From positions 1 through 64,000 of the forward strand of contig NZ_NISI01000005.1 of NCBI RefSeq assembly GCF_002205845.1: 64,000 nt of DNA. The letters are read 5' to 3'. Below the pieces are notes generated by a model that saw only the letters and a list, made by a program, of their open reading frames with translations, was not told the origin of the DNA and did no database searches. Source of the DNA: Roseateles puraquae. Its GTDB lineage: Bacteria > Pseudomonadota > Gammaproteobacteria > Burkholderiales > Burkholderiaceae_C. This document shows, one piece after another, positions 51,416-59,808 of the stretch. The first letter of the stretch is position 1. Each line of letters opens with the position of its first letter. A program made the translations under genes and the position numbers.

Positions 51416-52552
51416 TCAGCGGCGACGCTGGGTGCGTAGCACCGGCACCATCACCCAGATCGCGCAAGCCATGAAGCCCAGGCCGAAGGCGGCGATCATG
51501 AAGTAGCTGCGCTTGGGCTTGGTCTTGCGTTCAGGCACTTCAGCCTGGTCCACGACCTGGAGCTGGCCGCCATCCCGGCTTTCGTCGATGCGGGCGAGCT
51601 CGTACTGGCGCGAGAGCTGTTCGAACAGCACTTCCTGGTACTTGTACTCGCGGTAGGCCGTGATGTAGCCCGCCTGGCTGCCGGTGGGCTCGTTCTGGCC
51701 GAGCTTGTCCAGTTCGCCGCGCAGCGCCGAGACCTGGGCCGCCGCTGCCATCACCTCGGCTGCGTTGTCCGACATGGCGCGCCGCAGCACCTGCAGCTTC
51801 ACTTCCGCCGTGGTCAGCTGGGCCTGGAGCTTGGCAACACCTTCCGCCGAGGCCTTGGGCTCGGCCTTGAGGGCGCTGATGCTGATGCCGGTCGCGGCCA
51901 AGGCCTGCTGGGCAGCGATCAGCTTCTCCTTGACCTGCGCCAACTGCTTTTCGAAGAAGACGCGCCGCTGCTGGGCCTCCGTCAGCGCCAGGCGAGCCGT
52001 GAGGCTGCGCAGCTCCTCGATGTAGGCCGTGGCCATGTCGGCGGCGGTCTTGGGGTCGTGGTCGTCAACTTCCAGCGTGATGATGCCGTCCTTGCGACCC
52101 AGCGTGACGCGGGTGTTCTCGGCCAACTGCTTGCGCGCGTCGATCTTGAACTTGCGGTCGTACTTGTTGATCAGGTCGAAACGCTCCACCAGGCGATCGG
52201 CCACGGTTTGGCTCTGCACGAGCGCCGCGTACTGGTCGCCTGTGTTGCGCGGGCCGCCGCCGCCAGCCAGGCCGGCCAGCGCGCCGAGGGAGGCGAGCGC
52301 GCTGGCAGCGCTGCTCTGCTGTTGCTGGGGCGGCATGAAGGCCACGCGCCCCGTGAAGGTGGGCGGGATCAGGTAGCTGATGCCCAGGGCCACGACGCTC
52401 GCCAGCAGCGGACCGCCCACCATGAGCAGCCGCCGGCGCCACAGGGCGGCGAAGACGGCACCGACGGGGAACTCGTCCGCCACATGGGGGTCATGCGCCG
52501 CATCCTGCGTCGCCGCCAGATTCGACGACGCCGGGCTAGAGGTGCTGTTCAT
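51416..52552 (-). CDS. Wzz-like polysaccharide co-polymerase
   Basis: 378 residues. Two membrane helices (about 42-62 and 348-368) flank a long periplasmic part rich in coiled coil (RRVFFEKQLAQVKEKLIAAQ). The N-terminal Wzz domain has the FTGRVAFMPP region, and the Pro-rich RKTKPKRSYFMIAAF before TM2 is typical. No tyrosine-kinase (BY-kinase) domain is fused and none is encoded nearby. It controls chain length and couples to the Wza-like porin encoded upstream in the same unit (six bases apart). Confidence 0.87.
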   Translation of the reverse strand: MNSTSSPASSNLAATQDAAHDPHVADEFPVGAVFAALWRRRLLMVGGPLLASVVALGISYLIPPTFTGRVAFMPPQQQQSSAASALASLGALAGLAGGGGPRNTGDQYAALVQSQTVADRLVERFDLINKYDRKFKIDARKQLAENTRVTLGRKDGIITLEVDDHDPKTAADMATAYIEELRSLTARLALTEAQQRRVFFEKQLAQVKEKLIAAQQALAATGISISALKAEPKASAEGVAKLQAQLTTAEVKLQVLRRAMSDNAAEVMAAAAQVSALRGELDKLGQNEPTGSQAGYITAYREYKYQEVLFEQLSRQYELARIDESRDGGQLQVVDQAEVPERKTKPKRSYFMIAAFGLGFMACAIWVMVPVLRTQRRR

Positions 52553-52558
52553 GGTCGA

Positions 52559-54607
52559 TTACTTGAGAGATTTCAGGGCTGCAGCACCCAGGCCGAACTG
52601 GTAGAGGATCTGCGTCCATTCCTTCGCATCCTGGCGGAGCGTGACCTTGGTGAGGTCTTCGGGGACGAAGATCGTGTCGCCAGGCTGCGCGCTGACCGAA
52701 GACAGGCCCGTGGACGACGTGAACCAGCCGCTGGTGTACTGGCGCGAGCTCACGACCACGCCGTTCGCGCGCAAGACGAAGGCGCTGCTGGCATCGGCGC
52801 CGCGCGTCGGGCCGCCGGCCATGCGCAGCATGTCGTCGACGCTGGCCCCTGGGGCGAAGGCGTAGCTGCCGGTGTTGTAGACGCTGCCCCAGACGCCGAC
52901 CGTGGTCGGACGGGGCGGGATGGTCAGGCGGTCACCGTCCTCCACGGCCAAGTCCGGCAGGCTGGTGGCGGTCGGGGCGATCTGCATCACCACGCGGCCC
53001 GTCAGCTTGACGGCGCGCAGGCGGTCGATCAGGCGGCTGGAGGCCTGGCCGCGGTTGCTCTGCACCGTCGGGTCGTCGGCCGTGACGGACGCCTTGGGCA
53101 TGACTTGCACGCGGGCGAACTCGCCTTCCAGGTCGCGCAGCGCGCGTTCGTACTGGGCCTGCTGGGCGACGCGCACACTCTCGCGGTTGAGTTCCGAGCC
53201 GTAGATGAAAGCTGCCGGCGTCAGGCCACCGGCGGCCTTGATCACGTCGCTGAGGGTGCTGTTGGGCGGCAGGATGTACTCGCCCGGGCGCTGCACTTCA
53301 CCATCCACGCGCACGCGCTTGTTCTGGCGGTATTGCGGCAGCACGGTGTCGATCAGGTTGAGGGCGCGCACGATGTCGCCGCCCTGCAGTGCGAGGTTGC
53401 CTTGCTGGGGCAGCTTCGCCTCCATGACCCGCCCGTCGTTGCGCTTGTCCATGGGTTCGACCGCCACCCGGCCGCGGTCGGCGGCGGCGCTCAGGCCGCC
53501 CCCCATCAGCATCAGGTCGTTGAGGGTCTCGCCAGGTTTCAGTTCGAAGATGGCTTGGCGGTTGACGCTGCCGATCAGCGCCACTTGCGGTCCGATCGGG
53601 CCGATGTGCACCACGTCGTCAGCCTGCAGCAGGCGGTCGCCGCTCCTGTCGCCGCGCAGCAGCAGGTCGTACAGGTCGAAGGTGCCGACCAGCTTGCCGC
53701 CGCGGCGCAGCTCCAGGTTGCGGAAGCTGCCCGATGCCGACGGGCCGCCGGCCTGGATCATCGCGTTGACGATGGTCGACAGGCTGCTGACCGTGTAGGC
53801 GCCCGGCTTCTGGGTGAAGCCGGTCACGTAGATGCGGATGCTGCGCAGCTTGCCCAGTGACGCATTGAGCCGGTAGTTGCGGAACACCTGGCTGACGCGC
53901 TGCTCGATGGCGCTGTTCAGGTCGGCGTAGCGAACGCCGGCCACGAGCACCGGGCCGACGCGCGGGATGGTGATGCGACCGCTGCGGTCGACGATCAAGC
54001 GAAGGTCCGCCTCGACCGCGCCCCAGATGTTGACGATGACTTCATCGCCCACGGTGACCACGTAATCCGACGGCACCTGGCTGGAGATCTCGCCCATGCT
54101 GGCCTGGGACTGGCGGGCGCTGGGCTGGAGCACTTCGTAGGGCTGCGGCACCACCGGCGTCATCAGCTCGGCGCCGAAGCGGCGGATCTCGACGTCGTCG
54201 CCCACGGCGCGCTGCACATAGCGCTCGAACTCGGTCTGCTGGGCGGCGCGGGCCGCAAGTTGCTCCCGCGTCAGCGGTTGGCCCGGGATGGGCTGGAGCA
54301 GCATCTGCTGCTGCAGCAGCATCTGCTGTTGCTGCTGGATGACCTTTTCACGCTCCGATGGCGTCAGCGGGGCAGGGGCGTTGGCGTCGGAGCCGGCGCT
54401 GTTGTTGTTGAGGCGGTTGGGCACCACCAGGCGCACCGGGCCGACCGGGTTGGTCTCGTTGTCGTCCGCGGCCACTGCCAGGCTTTGCAGGCACAGCCCC
54501 GCGGCCATCGCCATGGCCAGCGTCTTGAGCCATCCGACGGTGCGGTTGCGGGTGCGCGGGTGTCCCATCAAGTCTGGAATGTGCAGTCCGGGCGCGCTGA
54601 GTTTCAT
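52559..54607 (-). CDS. Outer-membrane polysaccharide export protein (Wza/OPX family, multiple SLBB domains)
   Basis: 682 residues, much longer than Wza (about 380). A signal sequence lies at about 27-47 (LKTLAMAMAAGLCLQSLAVA). A Gln-rich segment near 85-100 follows, then a Poly_export domain (SDYVVTVGDEVIVNIWGA) and several SLBB-type repeats (IYVTGFTQKPGAYTVS, VRVDGEVQRPGEYILPP, VGVWGSVYNTGSYAFAPG). No lipobox Cys is seen after the signal, unlike classical Wza. It exports the locus B glycan together with the Wzz-like partner downstream. The ATG at 54607 was chosen as it gives the signal peptide. Confidence 0.88.
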   Translation of the reverse strand: MKLSAPGLHIPDLMGHPRTRNRTVGWLKTLAMAMAAGLCLQSLAVAADDNETNPVGPVRLVVPNRLNNNSAGSDANAPAPLTPSEREKVIQQQQQMLLQQQMLLQPIPGQPLTREQLAARAAQQTEFERYVQRAVGDDVEIRRFGAELMTPVVPQPYEVLQPSARQSQASMGEISSQVPSDYVVTVGDEVIVNIWGAVEADLRLIVDRSGRITIPRVGPVLVAGVRYADLNSAIEQRVSQVFRNYRLNASLGKLRSIRIYVTGFTQKPGAYTVSSLSTIVNAMIQAGGPSASGSFRNLELRRGGKLVGTFDLYDLLLRGDRSGDRLLQADDVVHIGPIGPQVALIGSVNRQAIFELKPGETLNDLMLMGGGLSAAADRGRVAVEPMDKRNDGRVMEAKLPQQGNLALQGGDIVRALNLIDTVLPQYRQNKRVRVDGEVQRPGEYILPPNSTLSDVIKAAGGLTPAAFIYGSELNRESVRVAQQAQYERALRDLEGEFARVQVMPKASVTADDPTVQSNRGQASSRLIDRLRAVKLTGRVVMQIAPTATSLPDLAVEDGDRLTIPPRPTTVGVWGSVYNTGSYAFAPGASVDDMLRMAGGPTRGADASSAFVLRANGVVVSSRQYTSGWFTSSTGLSSVSAQPGDTIFVPEDLTKVTLRQDAKEWTQILYQFGLGAAALKSLK

Positions 54608-54809
54608 TGACGGGGCTCGTGTGATTGGGCGGTCACTGCGCGTCACAGGAGCGTGACAGGCAGAAGCGGCGCGGATTCTAGCCAGGGCCCTGGGGGGCTG
54701 CCGGGGAGCGTCGGGTGCCGAGAGGGCGCCAGGGTCGCTGGCTACACTCCCCGGTCTCGGGTCAAGCGCCGGCAGGCCTGTCGCCCGCCTGCGCGACCCC
54801 GCGAATTTC
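54608..54809. promoter_or_regulatory. Divergent promoter region of the OPX and WecA-like genes
   Basis: 202 non-coding bases. On the minus strand a TAGAAT -10 is at 54680-54675. On the plus strand TACACT is at 54743-54748. A GTCAC/GTGAC inverted repeat (about 54640-54656) lies near the OPX start. -35 boxes are weak. Confidence 0.4.
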
Positions 54810-55940
54810 ATGCTTCCCATCCTTGCTTTGAGTTTTGCGCTGGCGGCCGTGGTGACGCTGCTCATCATCCGGTCATCGCACCTGCACGGGGCGCTGTCGG
54901 CTGACCACGACCTGTCGGGCCCTCAGAAGTTCCACTCCCGCCCGGTGCCGCGCATCGGTGGCGTGGCCATCTTCTGCGGCTTCTCCGTGGGCACAGCCGT
55001 GCTGGCCTGGCGCTACCCGGCCATGCGCCATCTCGCGGCGCTGCTGCTGCTGTGCAGCGTGCCAGCCTTTGTTTCTGGCGTCATTGAAGACCTGACCAAA
55101 CGCGTCAGCCCGCTGCGCCGCATGCTGGCGACGCTGCTTGCGGCCGCGCTGGGGGCCTGGCTGCTGGGCGCGCAGATCAAGGAAACGGCCATCCCCGGGC
55201 TGGACTTCATCGCCAGCACGGCCGTGGGCGGCTATCTGCTGGCCCTGCTGGTGGTCAGCGGCGTGTCCAACTCCATCAACATCATCGACGGCATGAATGG
55301 CCTGGCCTCGATGTGCTCGGCCATCATGCTGGCGGGCCTGGCCTATGTGGCGCTGCAGGCGGGCGACCAGTTGGTGGCGGCCATGGCCATCGCCGTCATT
55401 GGCGCCGTGCTGGGCTTCTTCATGTGGAACTACCCGTTCGGCCTGATTTTCTTGGGTGACGGCGGTGCATATTTCCTCGGCTTCATGCTGTCGGAGCTGG
55501 CGATCCTGCTGCTGGTGCGCAACCCTGACGTCTCGCCGATGTTCCCGCTGCTGCTGTGCGCCTATCCGGTCTGGGAGACCGTGTTCTCGATGTACCGGCG
55601 CAAGGTGGTGCGGGGGCGACCCGTCGGGATGCCCGACGGCATCCACCTGCACAGCCTGATCTACCGCCGCCTCATGCGCTGGGCCCTGGGCAGTAAGGAT
55701 GCGGCGGTACTGACCCGCGCCAATGCCCTGACGGCACCGTATCTGTGGGTCTTGTGCAGCCTGTCGGTCGTGCCCGCCACCATCTGGTGGGATGACACCG
55801 TCATGCTGCAGATCATCCTGGGCCTGTTCGTGACCGGCTATGTGTTGCTCTACTGGCGCATCGTGCGCTTCCGTACACCGCGCTGGATGGTGCTCAATTC
55901 GCGCGACGATGCGCAGCCACCGGTGAGCCGCGCCGAGTAG
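54810..55940 (+). CDS. WecA-like undecaprenyl-phosphate GlcNAc-1-phosphate transferase
   Basis: 376 residues, about eleven membrane helices; polytopic PNPT family. The markers KFHSRPVPRIGG (cytoplasmic loop), NIIDGMNGLASMCS (Asp-rich motif), FFMWNYPFGLIFLGDGGAYF and the HLHSLIYRR loop are present. It starts a lipid-linked glycan by adding a HexNAc-1-phosphate. It is a second initiating enzyme in the window, of another family than the PglC-like one in locus A; it most likely serves locus B. It is divergent from the OPX gene. Confidence 0.88.
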   Translation: MLPILALSFALAAVVTLLIIRSSHLHGALSADHDLSGPQKFHSRPVPRIGGVAIFCGFSVGTAVLAWRYPAMRHLAALLLLCSVPAFVSGVIEDLTKRVSPLRRMLATLLAAALGAWLLGAQIKETAIPGLDFIASTAVGGYLLALLVVSGVSNSINIIDGMNGLASMCSAIMLAGLAYVALQAGDQLVAAMAIAVIGAVLGFFMWNYPFGLIFLGDGGAYFLGFMLSELAILLLVRNPDVSPMFPLLLCAYPVWETVFSMYRRKVVRGRPVGMPDGIHLHSLIYRRLMRWALGSKDAAVLTRANALTAPYLWVLCSLSVVPATIWWDDTVMLQIILGLFVTGYVLLYWRIVRFRTPRWMVLNSRDDAQPPVSRAE

Positions 55941-55967
55941 GTTTGCTGCATCCGGGATAATCGCCGG

Positions 55968-57434
55968 ATGCAAGAAAACCCCGAGTCCGCAGCCGCGGCG
56001 CCTGAAGAGGCGCCCGCGCCCGCCCGTTTCGACACCCTGCCGCTGGATCCCAAGCTGCTTCGTGCCGTGGCCGATTCCGGCTACCTGACGATGACGCCCA
56101 TCCAGGCCAAGGCGATTCCCATCGTGCTGCAGGGGCGCGACGTCATGGGCGCCGCGCAGACCGGCACCGGCAAGACGGCGGCGTTCTCGATCCCGCTGCT
56201 GCAGCGCATGCTCAAGCATGAGAACCCCAGCGTGTCGCCCGCCCGCCATCCGGTGCGCGCCCTCGTGCTGGCGCCCACGCGCGAGCTGGCCGACCAGGTC
56301 GCTGACAACGTCAAGAAGTACGCCAAGCACACCCAGCTGCGCTCGGTCGTCGTGTTCGGCGGCGTCGACATGAAACCCCAGACCGCGGCCCTGAAGGCCG
56401 GCGTCGAGGTGCTGATCGCCACCCCCGGCCGCTTGCTGGACCACATCGAGGCCAAGAACTGCGTGCTCAACCAGGTCGAGTACGTGGTGCTTGACGAGGC
56501 CGACCGGATGCTGGACATCGGTTTCCTGCCCGACCTGCAGCGCATCCTGAGCTTCCTGCCCAAGGCGCGCCAGACATTGCTGTTCTCGGCCACCTTCTCG
56601 CCCGAGATCAAGCGCCTGGCCCAGAGCTATCTGCAAGACCCCATCCTGGTCGAGACCGCTCGCCCCAACCAGACGGCCTCCACCGTCGAGCAGCGCTTCT
56701 ACAGCGTGACCGACGATGACAAGCGCGGCGTCATCCGCCAGATCCTGAAGGACCGGGCCATCCGCCAGGCCATCGTGTTCGGCAACTCCAAGCTCGGCGT
56801 CGCTCGCCTGGCCCGCGCTTTCGAGCGCGATGGCCTGCGCACGGCCGCCCTGCACGGCGACAAGTCACAGGACGAGCGCCTGAAGTCGTTGGAAGCGTTC
56901 AAGCGCGGTGACATGGACGTGCTGGTCGCGACCGACGTTGCGGCCCGCGGCCTGGACATCGCCGACCTGCCGGCGGTCTTCAACTACGACGTGCCCTTCA
57001 ACGCCGAAGACTACGTGCACCGCATCGGCCGCACCGGCCGCGCGGGCGCGTCGGGCCTGGCGGTGACCTTGGTCACCAAGTCAGATGCGCGCCTGATCGC
57101 CGACATCGAGAAGCTGATCAAGCGCAAGATCGATCTGGACAGCTTCGAGCTGCAGGACAGCCGCCCTCCGCGCTTCGAGCGTCGTCGCGAGCCTGAAGGC
57201 GAGGCGGTTGAGTCGCGCGCCCCGGCCCGCCCGGCCTACCGCCCGCCGGCTGCACCCAAGGACCCTTTCTTCGACAAGCCTTACGAGGCCAGCGCCAGCG
57301 CCGAGCCGCCGGCCTGGGAGAAGGCCAAGGCCGCCACGCCCTCCGCGGGCAAGGGGCTGTCGAGCTATATCAAGCCCAAGCGTCAGGTGGCGGCACTGTT
57401 TGGTGCCAAGAAGCCGGCTTCGGCGGAAAGCTAA
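55968..57434 (+). CDS. rhlE: DEAD-box RNA helicase, RhlE type
   Basis: 488 residues. Q motif PIQAKAIPIVLQG, motif I AAQTGTGKTAA, motif Ia PTRELADQV, motif II DEAD (VLDEADRML), motif III SAT, motif VI HRIGRTGRAG. The C-terminal 110 residues are a low-complexity basic/proline tail. It remodels RNA in ribosome assembly or mRNA decay. GATAAT at 55956-55961 is six bases before the ATG and no ribosome site is present, so the mRNA may be leaderless. The 3' end overlaps the convergent methylase by four bases. Confidence 0.94.
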   Translation: MQENPESAAAAPEEAPAPARFDTLPLDPKLLRAVADSGYLTMTPIQAKAIPIVLQGRDVMGAAQTGTGKTAAFSIPLLQRMLKHENPSVSPARHPVRALVLAPTRELADQVADNVKKYAKHTQLRSVVVFGGVDMKPQTAALKAGVEVLIATPGRLLDHIEAKNCVLNQVEYVVLDEADRMLDIGFLPDLQRILSFLPKARQTLLFSATFSPEIKRLAQSYLQDPILVETARPNQTASTVEQRFYSVTDDDKRGVIRQILKDRAIRQAIVFGNSKLGVARLARAFERDGLRTAALHGDKSQDERLKSLEAFKRGDMDVLVATDVAARGLDIADLPAVFNYDVPFNAEDYVHRIGRTGRAGASGLAVTLVTKSDARLIADIEKLIKRKIDLDSFELQDSRPPRFERRREPEGEAVESRAPARPAYRPPAAPKDPFFDKPYEASASAEPPAWEKAKAATPSAGKGLSSYIKPKRQVAALFGAKKPASAES

Positions 57435-58192
57435 GCCAGCAGCGCGAAGACCGCAGGAATGCGGTCCGGCAGGGCGGCAGGCTGGCGTTTCCAGTCCGCC
57501 ACGCTCGCGGTGCGCGTCCAGCCGCCCGGTAGCGTCAGGCCCACGCTGATCGACAGCCGTGTCGTGGGTCGCAGTGCGGCAAGCAGCGACTGGCGCAAAG
57601 CCTCGTTGCGGTAGGGCGTCTCGATCAACAGCTGCGTTTGCTGCGATTTGGCCGACAAGCCCTCCAGCTCGCGGATGCGAGCCGTGCGGGCTGCGGCCTC
57701 CACCGGCAGATAGCCGACGAACGCAAAGCTCTGGCCGTTCAGGCCGCTGGCTGCCAGGGCCAGCAGCAGCGAGCTCGGGCCCGACAAAGGCAACACCTCG
57801 ATGCCGGCCTCATGCGCCAGTGCCACGAGCCGGGCGCCGGGGTCGGCCACCGCGGGGAGCCCGGCTTCCGAGATCAGGCCAATGTCATGACCGGCCAGGG
57901 CCGGTGCCAGCAGCGCGCGCCATGCCGGGCTGTCGTCAGCCGCCGGCTTGCCGCCCTTGGCGGGGCGCGGCAGTTCTGAGATCTGCAGCGCCTGCAGCGG
58001 CTGGGCCAGTGGCGCGATGGCGTCGACCCGCTTGAGCAAGGCGCGTGTGGTCTTGGCGTTCTCGGCCGCCCAGTGCGTCAGTCGAGCCGCCTGTTCTATG
58101 ACGCGCTGGGGCAGCACGTCGCGCAGGTCCAGGCTGTCGTCCACGCCGAAGTCCAGCGTGTTGGGCATCAGGATCAGGCGCCCGCGACTCAT
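57431..58192 (-). CDS. SAM-dependent methyltransferase, RsmI/tetrapyrrole-methylase family
   Basis: 253 residues. The C-terminal half has the family's segments ISEAGLPAVADPGARLVALA, LPLSGPSSLLLALAASGL and QTQLLIETPYRNEAL. It is a paralogue of the 16S rRNA 2'-O-methyltransferase RsmI rather than clear RsmI: the N-terminus (RLILMPNTLDFGVDDSLDLR) differs. The target is unknown. It overlaps the maf-like gene by four bases and is cotranscribed with it. Confidence 0.8.
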   Translation of the reverse strand: MSRGRLILMPNTLDFGVDDSLDLRDVLPQRVIEQAARLTHWAAENAKTTRALLKRVDAIAPLAQPLQALQISELPRPAKGGKPAADDSPAWRALLAPALAGHDIGLISEAGLPAVADPGARLVALAHEAGIEVLPLSGPSSLLLALAASGLNGQSFAFVGYLPVEAAARTARIRELEGLSAKSQQTQLLIETPYRNEALRQSLLAALRPTTRLSISVGLTLPGGWTRTASVADWKRQPAALPDRIPAVFALLA

Positions 58193-58764
58193 GCCAGCGG
58201 CTCCAGGCCAGCGCGGCGCAGCAACTGGCAGGTGCGGATCAGCGGCAGGCCGATGAGGGCGGTCGGGTCGTCGGACACCACGGCGTCGAGCAGGGCGATA
58301 CCCAGGCTTTCGACCTTGGCACTGCCGGCGCAGTCATAGGGCTGGTCCGCGAGCAGGTAGGTCTCGATCTCGCGATCGCTCAGCGGGCGCAGGCGCACCC
58401 GCACCTCGGCCCGTTCGATGGCGGCCAGGCCCGGAGCGACTACCGCGACCGCGGTCTGGAACACCACCTCGCGCCCGCTCATGCGCTGCAGTTGAGCCCG
58501 TGCGGCCTCGTGGCTGCCGGGCTTGCCGAGCGGCTCGCCGTCCAGGTCGGCCACCTGATCCGAGCCGATCACGACCGCGTGAGGATGCAGGCTGGCCACG
58601 GCGCGCGCCTTGGCCAGCGCGAGTCGCTCGGCCAACGCGGCCGGGACTTCACCGGCCAGCGGGGTTTCGTCGACTTCAGGCGCGACGGCTTCGAAGGGCA
58701 GGCGCAGCCGGGTCAGCAGTTCCTGCCGGTAGCGGGAGGTGGAAGCAAGGATGAGCGGCGGCAT
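58189..58764 (-). CDS. maf: Maf/YceF nucleotide pyrophosphatase
   Basis: 191 residues. N-terminal LILASTSRYRQELLTRLRLP is the Maf motif; DETPLAGEVP, IGSDQVADLDGEPLGKPG and the YDCAGSAKVESLG end of the active site match the YceF subgroup. Studied members hydrolyse m7GTP to prevent its incorporation into RNA. The ATG at 58764 was preferred to an adjacent TTG. It is divergent from yceD, 32 bases apart, a common arrangement in gamma- and betaproteobacteria. Confidence 0.9.
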   Translation of the reverse strand: MPPLILASTSRYRQELLTRLRLPFEAVAPEVDETPLAGEVPAALAERLALAKARAVASLHPHAVVIGSDQVADLDGEPLGKPGSHEAARAQLQRMSGREVVFQTAVAVVAPGLAAIERAEVRVRLRPLSDREIETYLLADQPYDCAGSAKVESLGIALLDAVVSDDPTALIGLPLIRTCQLLRRAGLEPLA

Positions 58765-58796
58765 CAAGGCATTCTCGCCCGCCTAAACTCCAGGGC

Positions 58797-59348
58797 ATGA
58801 AAACCCGCGCCTTTGTTCCCGAGAAGCTGGACGTGGCGGCCCTGGCCCATGACGGCGCCAGCTTGGCCGGTGAATGGCCCGCGGTGTCGCTGGAGCGCCT
58901 GGCCGATTCGGCCGCGCCCGAGGCGCCCGCCAGCGGCTGGCCGGCCTTGCAGTGGCGCCTGGCCGGCGAGATCCGCCAGCCCAAGGGTGGCAAGCCACAG
59001 GTCTGGCTGCACCTCACGGCCTCAGGACAGGTCGCCTTGACCTGCCAGCGCTGCCTGAAGCCGGTGCATGAAGACCTCGACATCGACCGCTGGATTCGCT
59101 TCGTCGACACCGAGGCGGAGGCCGCCGCACTGGACGTCGACAGCGATGACGACGTGCTGGCCCTGCCGCGCCATCTGGATGCCCGCGAGCTGATCGAGGA
59201 CGAGCTGCTGCTGGCCTTGCCGCTGGTGCCGCGCCACGAGGTCTGCCCCGAGCCGCTGCCACAGGCCACCGAGGACGAGGCGCCCGAGGTGGAGGAGCGC
59301 CCCAACCCCTTCGCCAAGCTCGCCGCGCTCAAGCGTCGCGACAGCTGA
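58797..59348 (+). CDS. yceD: YceD/DUF177 family protein
   Basis: 183 residues. The core CxxC (LTCQRCLKPV, about 81-90) and the acidic DELLLALPLVPRHEVC region define DUF177. The family acts with 23S rRNA metabolism in plants and bacteria and is nearly always next to rpmF, as here. TAAACT at 58784-58789 is seven bases before the ATG with no ribosome site, so a leaderless transcript is possible. Confidence 0.9.
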   Translation: MKTRAFVPEKLDVAALAHDGASLAGEWPAVSLERLADSAAPEAPASGWPALQWRLAGEIRQPKGGKPQVWLHLTASGQVALTCQRCLKPVHEDLDIDRWIRFVDTEAEAAALDVDSDDDVLALPRHLDARELIEDELLLALPLVPRHEVCPEPLPQATEDEAPEVEERPNPFAKLAALKRRDS

Positions 59349-59394
59349 ATGCCATGGCTGACCGCGCTGCAGCAGCACGTGCTCACGCGGCGGC

Positions 59395-59423
59395 TTGGTG
59401 TTTTCCTGATCCGGTGCTACACT
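59395..59423 (+). promoter_or_regulatory. Sigma-70-type promoter of rpmF
   Basis: TTGGTG (59395-59400), 17-base spacer, TACACT (59418-59423). It lies 88 bases upstream of rpmF in the yceD-rpmF gap. It is the best-formed promoter in the window. Confidence 0.6.
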
Positions 59424-59510
59424 CGCGGGCTTTTCTGCGGCCTGGAGTTCGAGCTTTGATCTCACTCCCCGGGGTCGCAAGCCCAACCCCCGCAGATTTC
59501 GGAGAAATTC

Positions 59511-59696
59511 ATGGCCGTTCAGCAAAACAAGAAGTCGCCGTCCAAGCGCGGCATGCACCGTTCCCACAACGCCCTGACCACGCCGGGCACGGCCATCGAG
59601 CCGACGACGGGCGAAGTGCACCTGCGTCACCACATCAGCCCGACCGGTTTCTACCGTGGTCGCAAGGTGCTGAAGAGCAAGGCCGACGCGGCCTGA
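59511..59696 (+). CDS. rpmF: 50S ribosomal protein L32
   Basis: 61 residues. The start [20 protein letters not shown] is diagnostic, and [19 protein letters not shown] ends the protein. The zinc-binding Cys of some L32 forms are absent, which is the usual state in betaproteobacteria. A good ribosome site (GGAGAA) precedes the ATG. It lies in the conserved order yceD-rpmF-plsX. Confidence 0.97.
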   Translation: MAVQQNKKSPSKRGMHRSHNALTTPGTAIEPTTGEVHLRHHISPTGFYRGRKVLKSKADAA

Positions 59697-59808
59697 TGAT
59701 GCCTGGCGCTGCTCCCGTGCAGCGCTCCACCATCGAAGATATTGCCGACCCGGCCTGCGTACCGCGCAGTGCCGGGTTTGGTCTTTGTGGCTCACGAAAA
59801 CCACTCAC

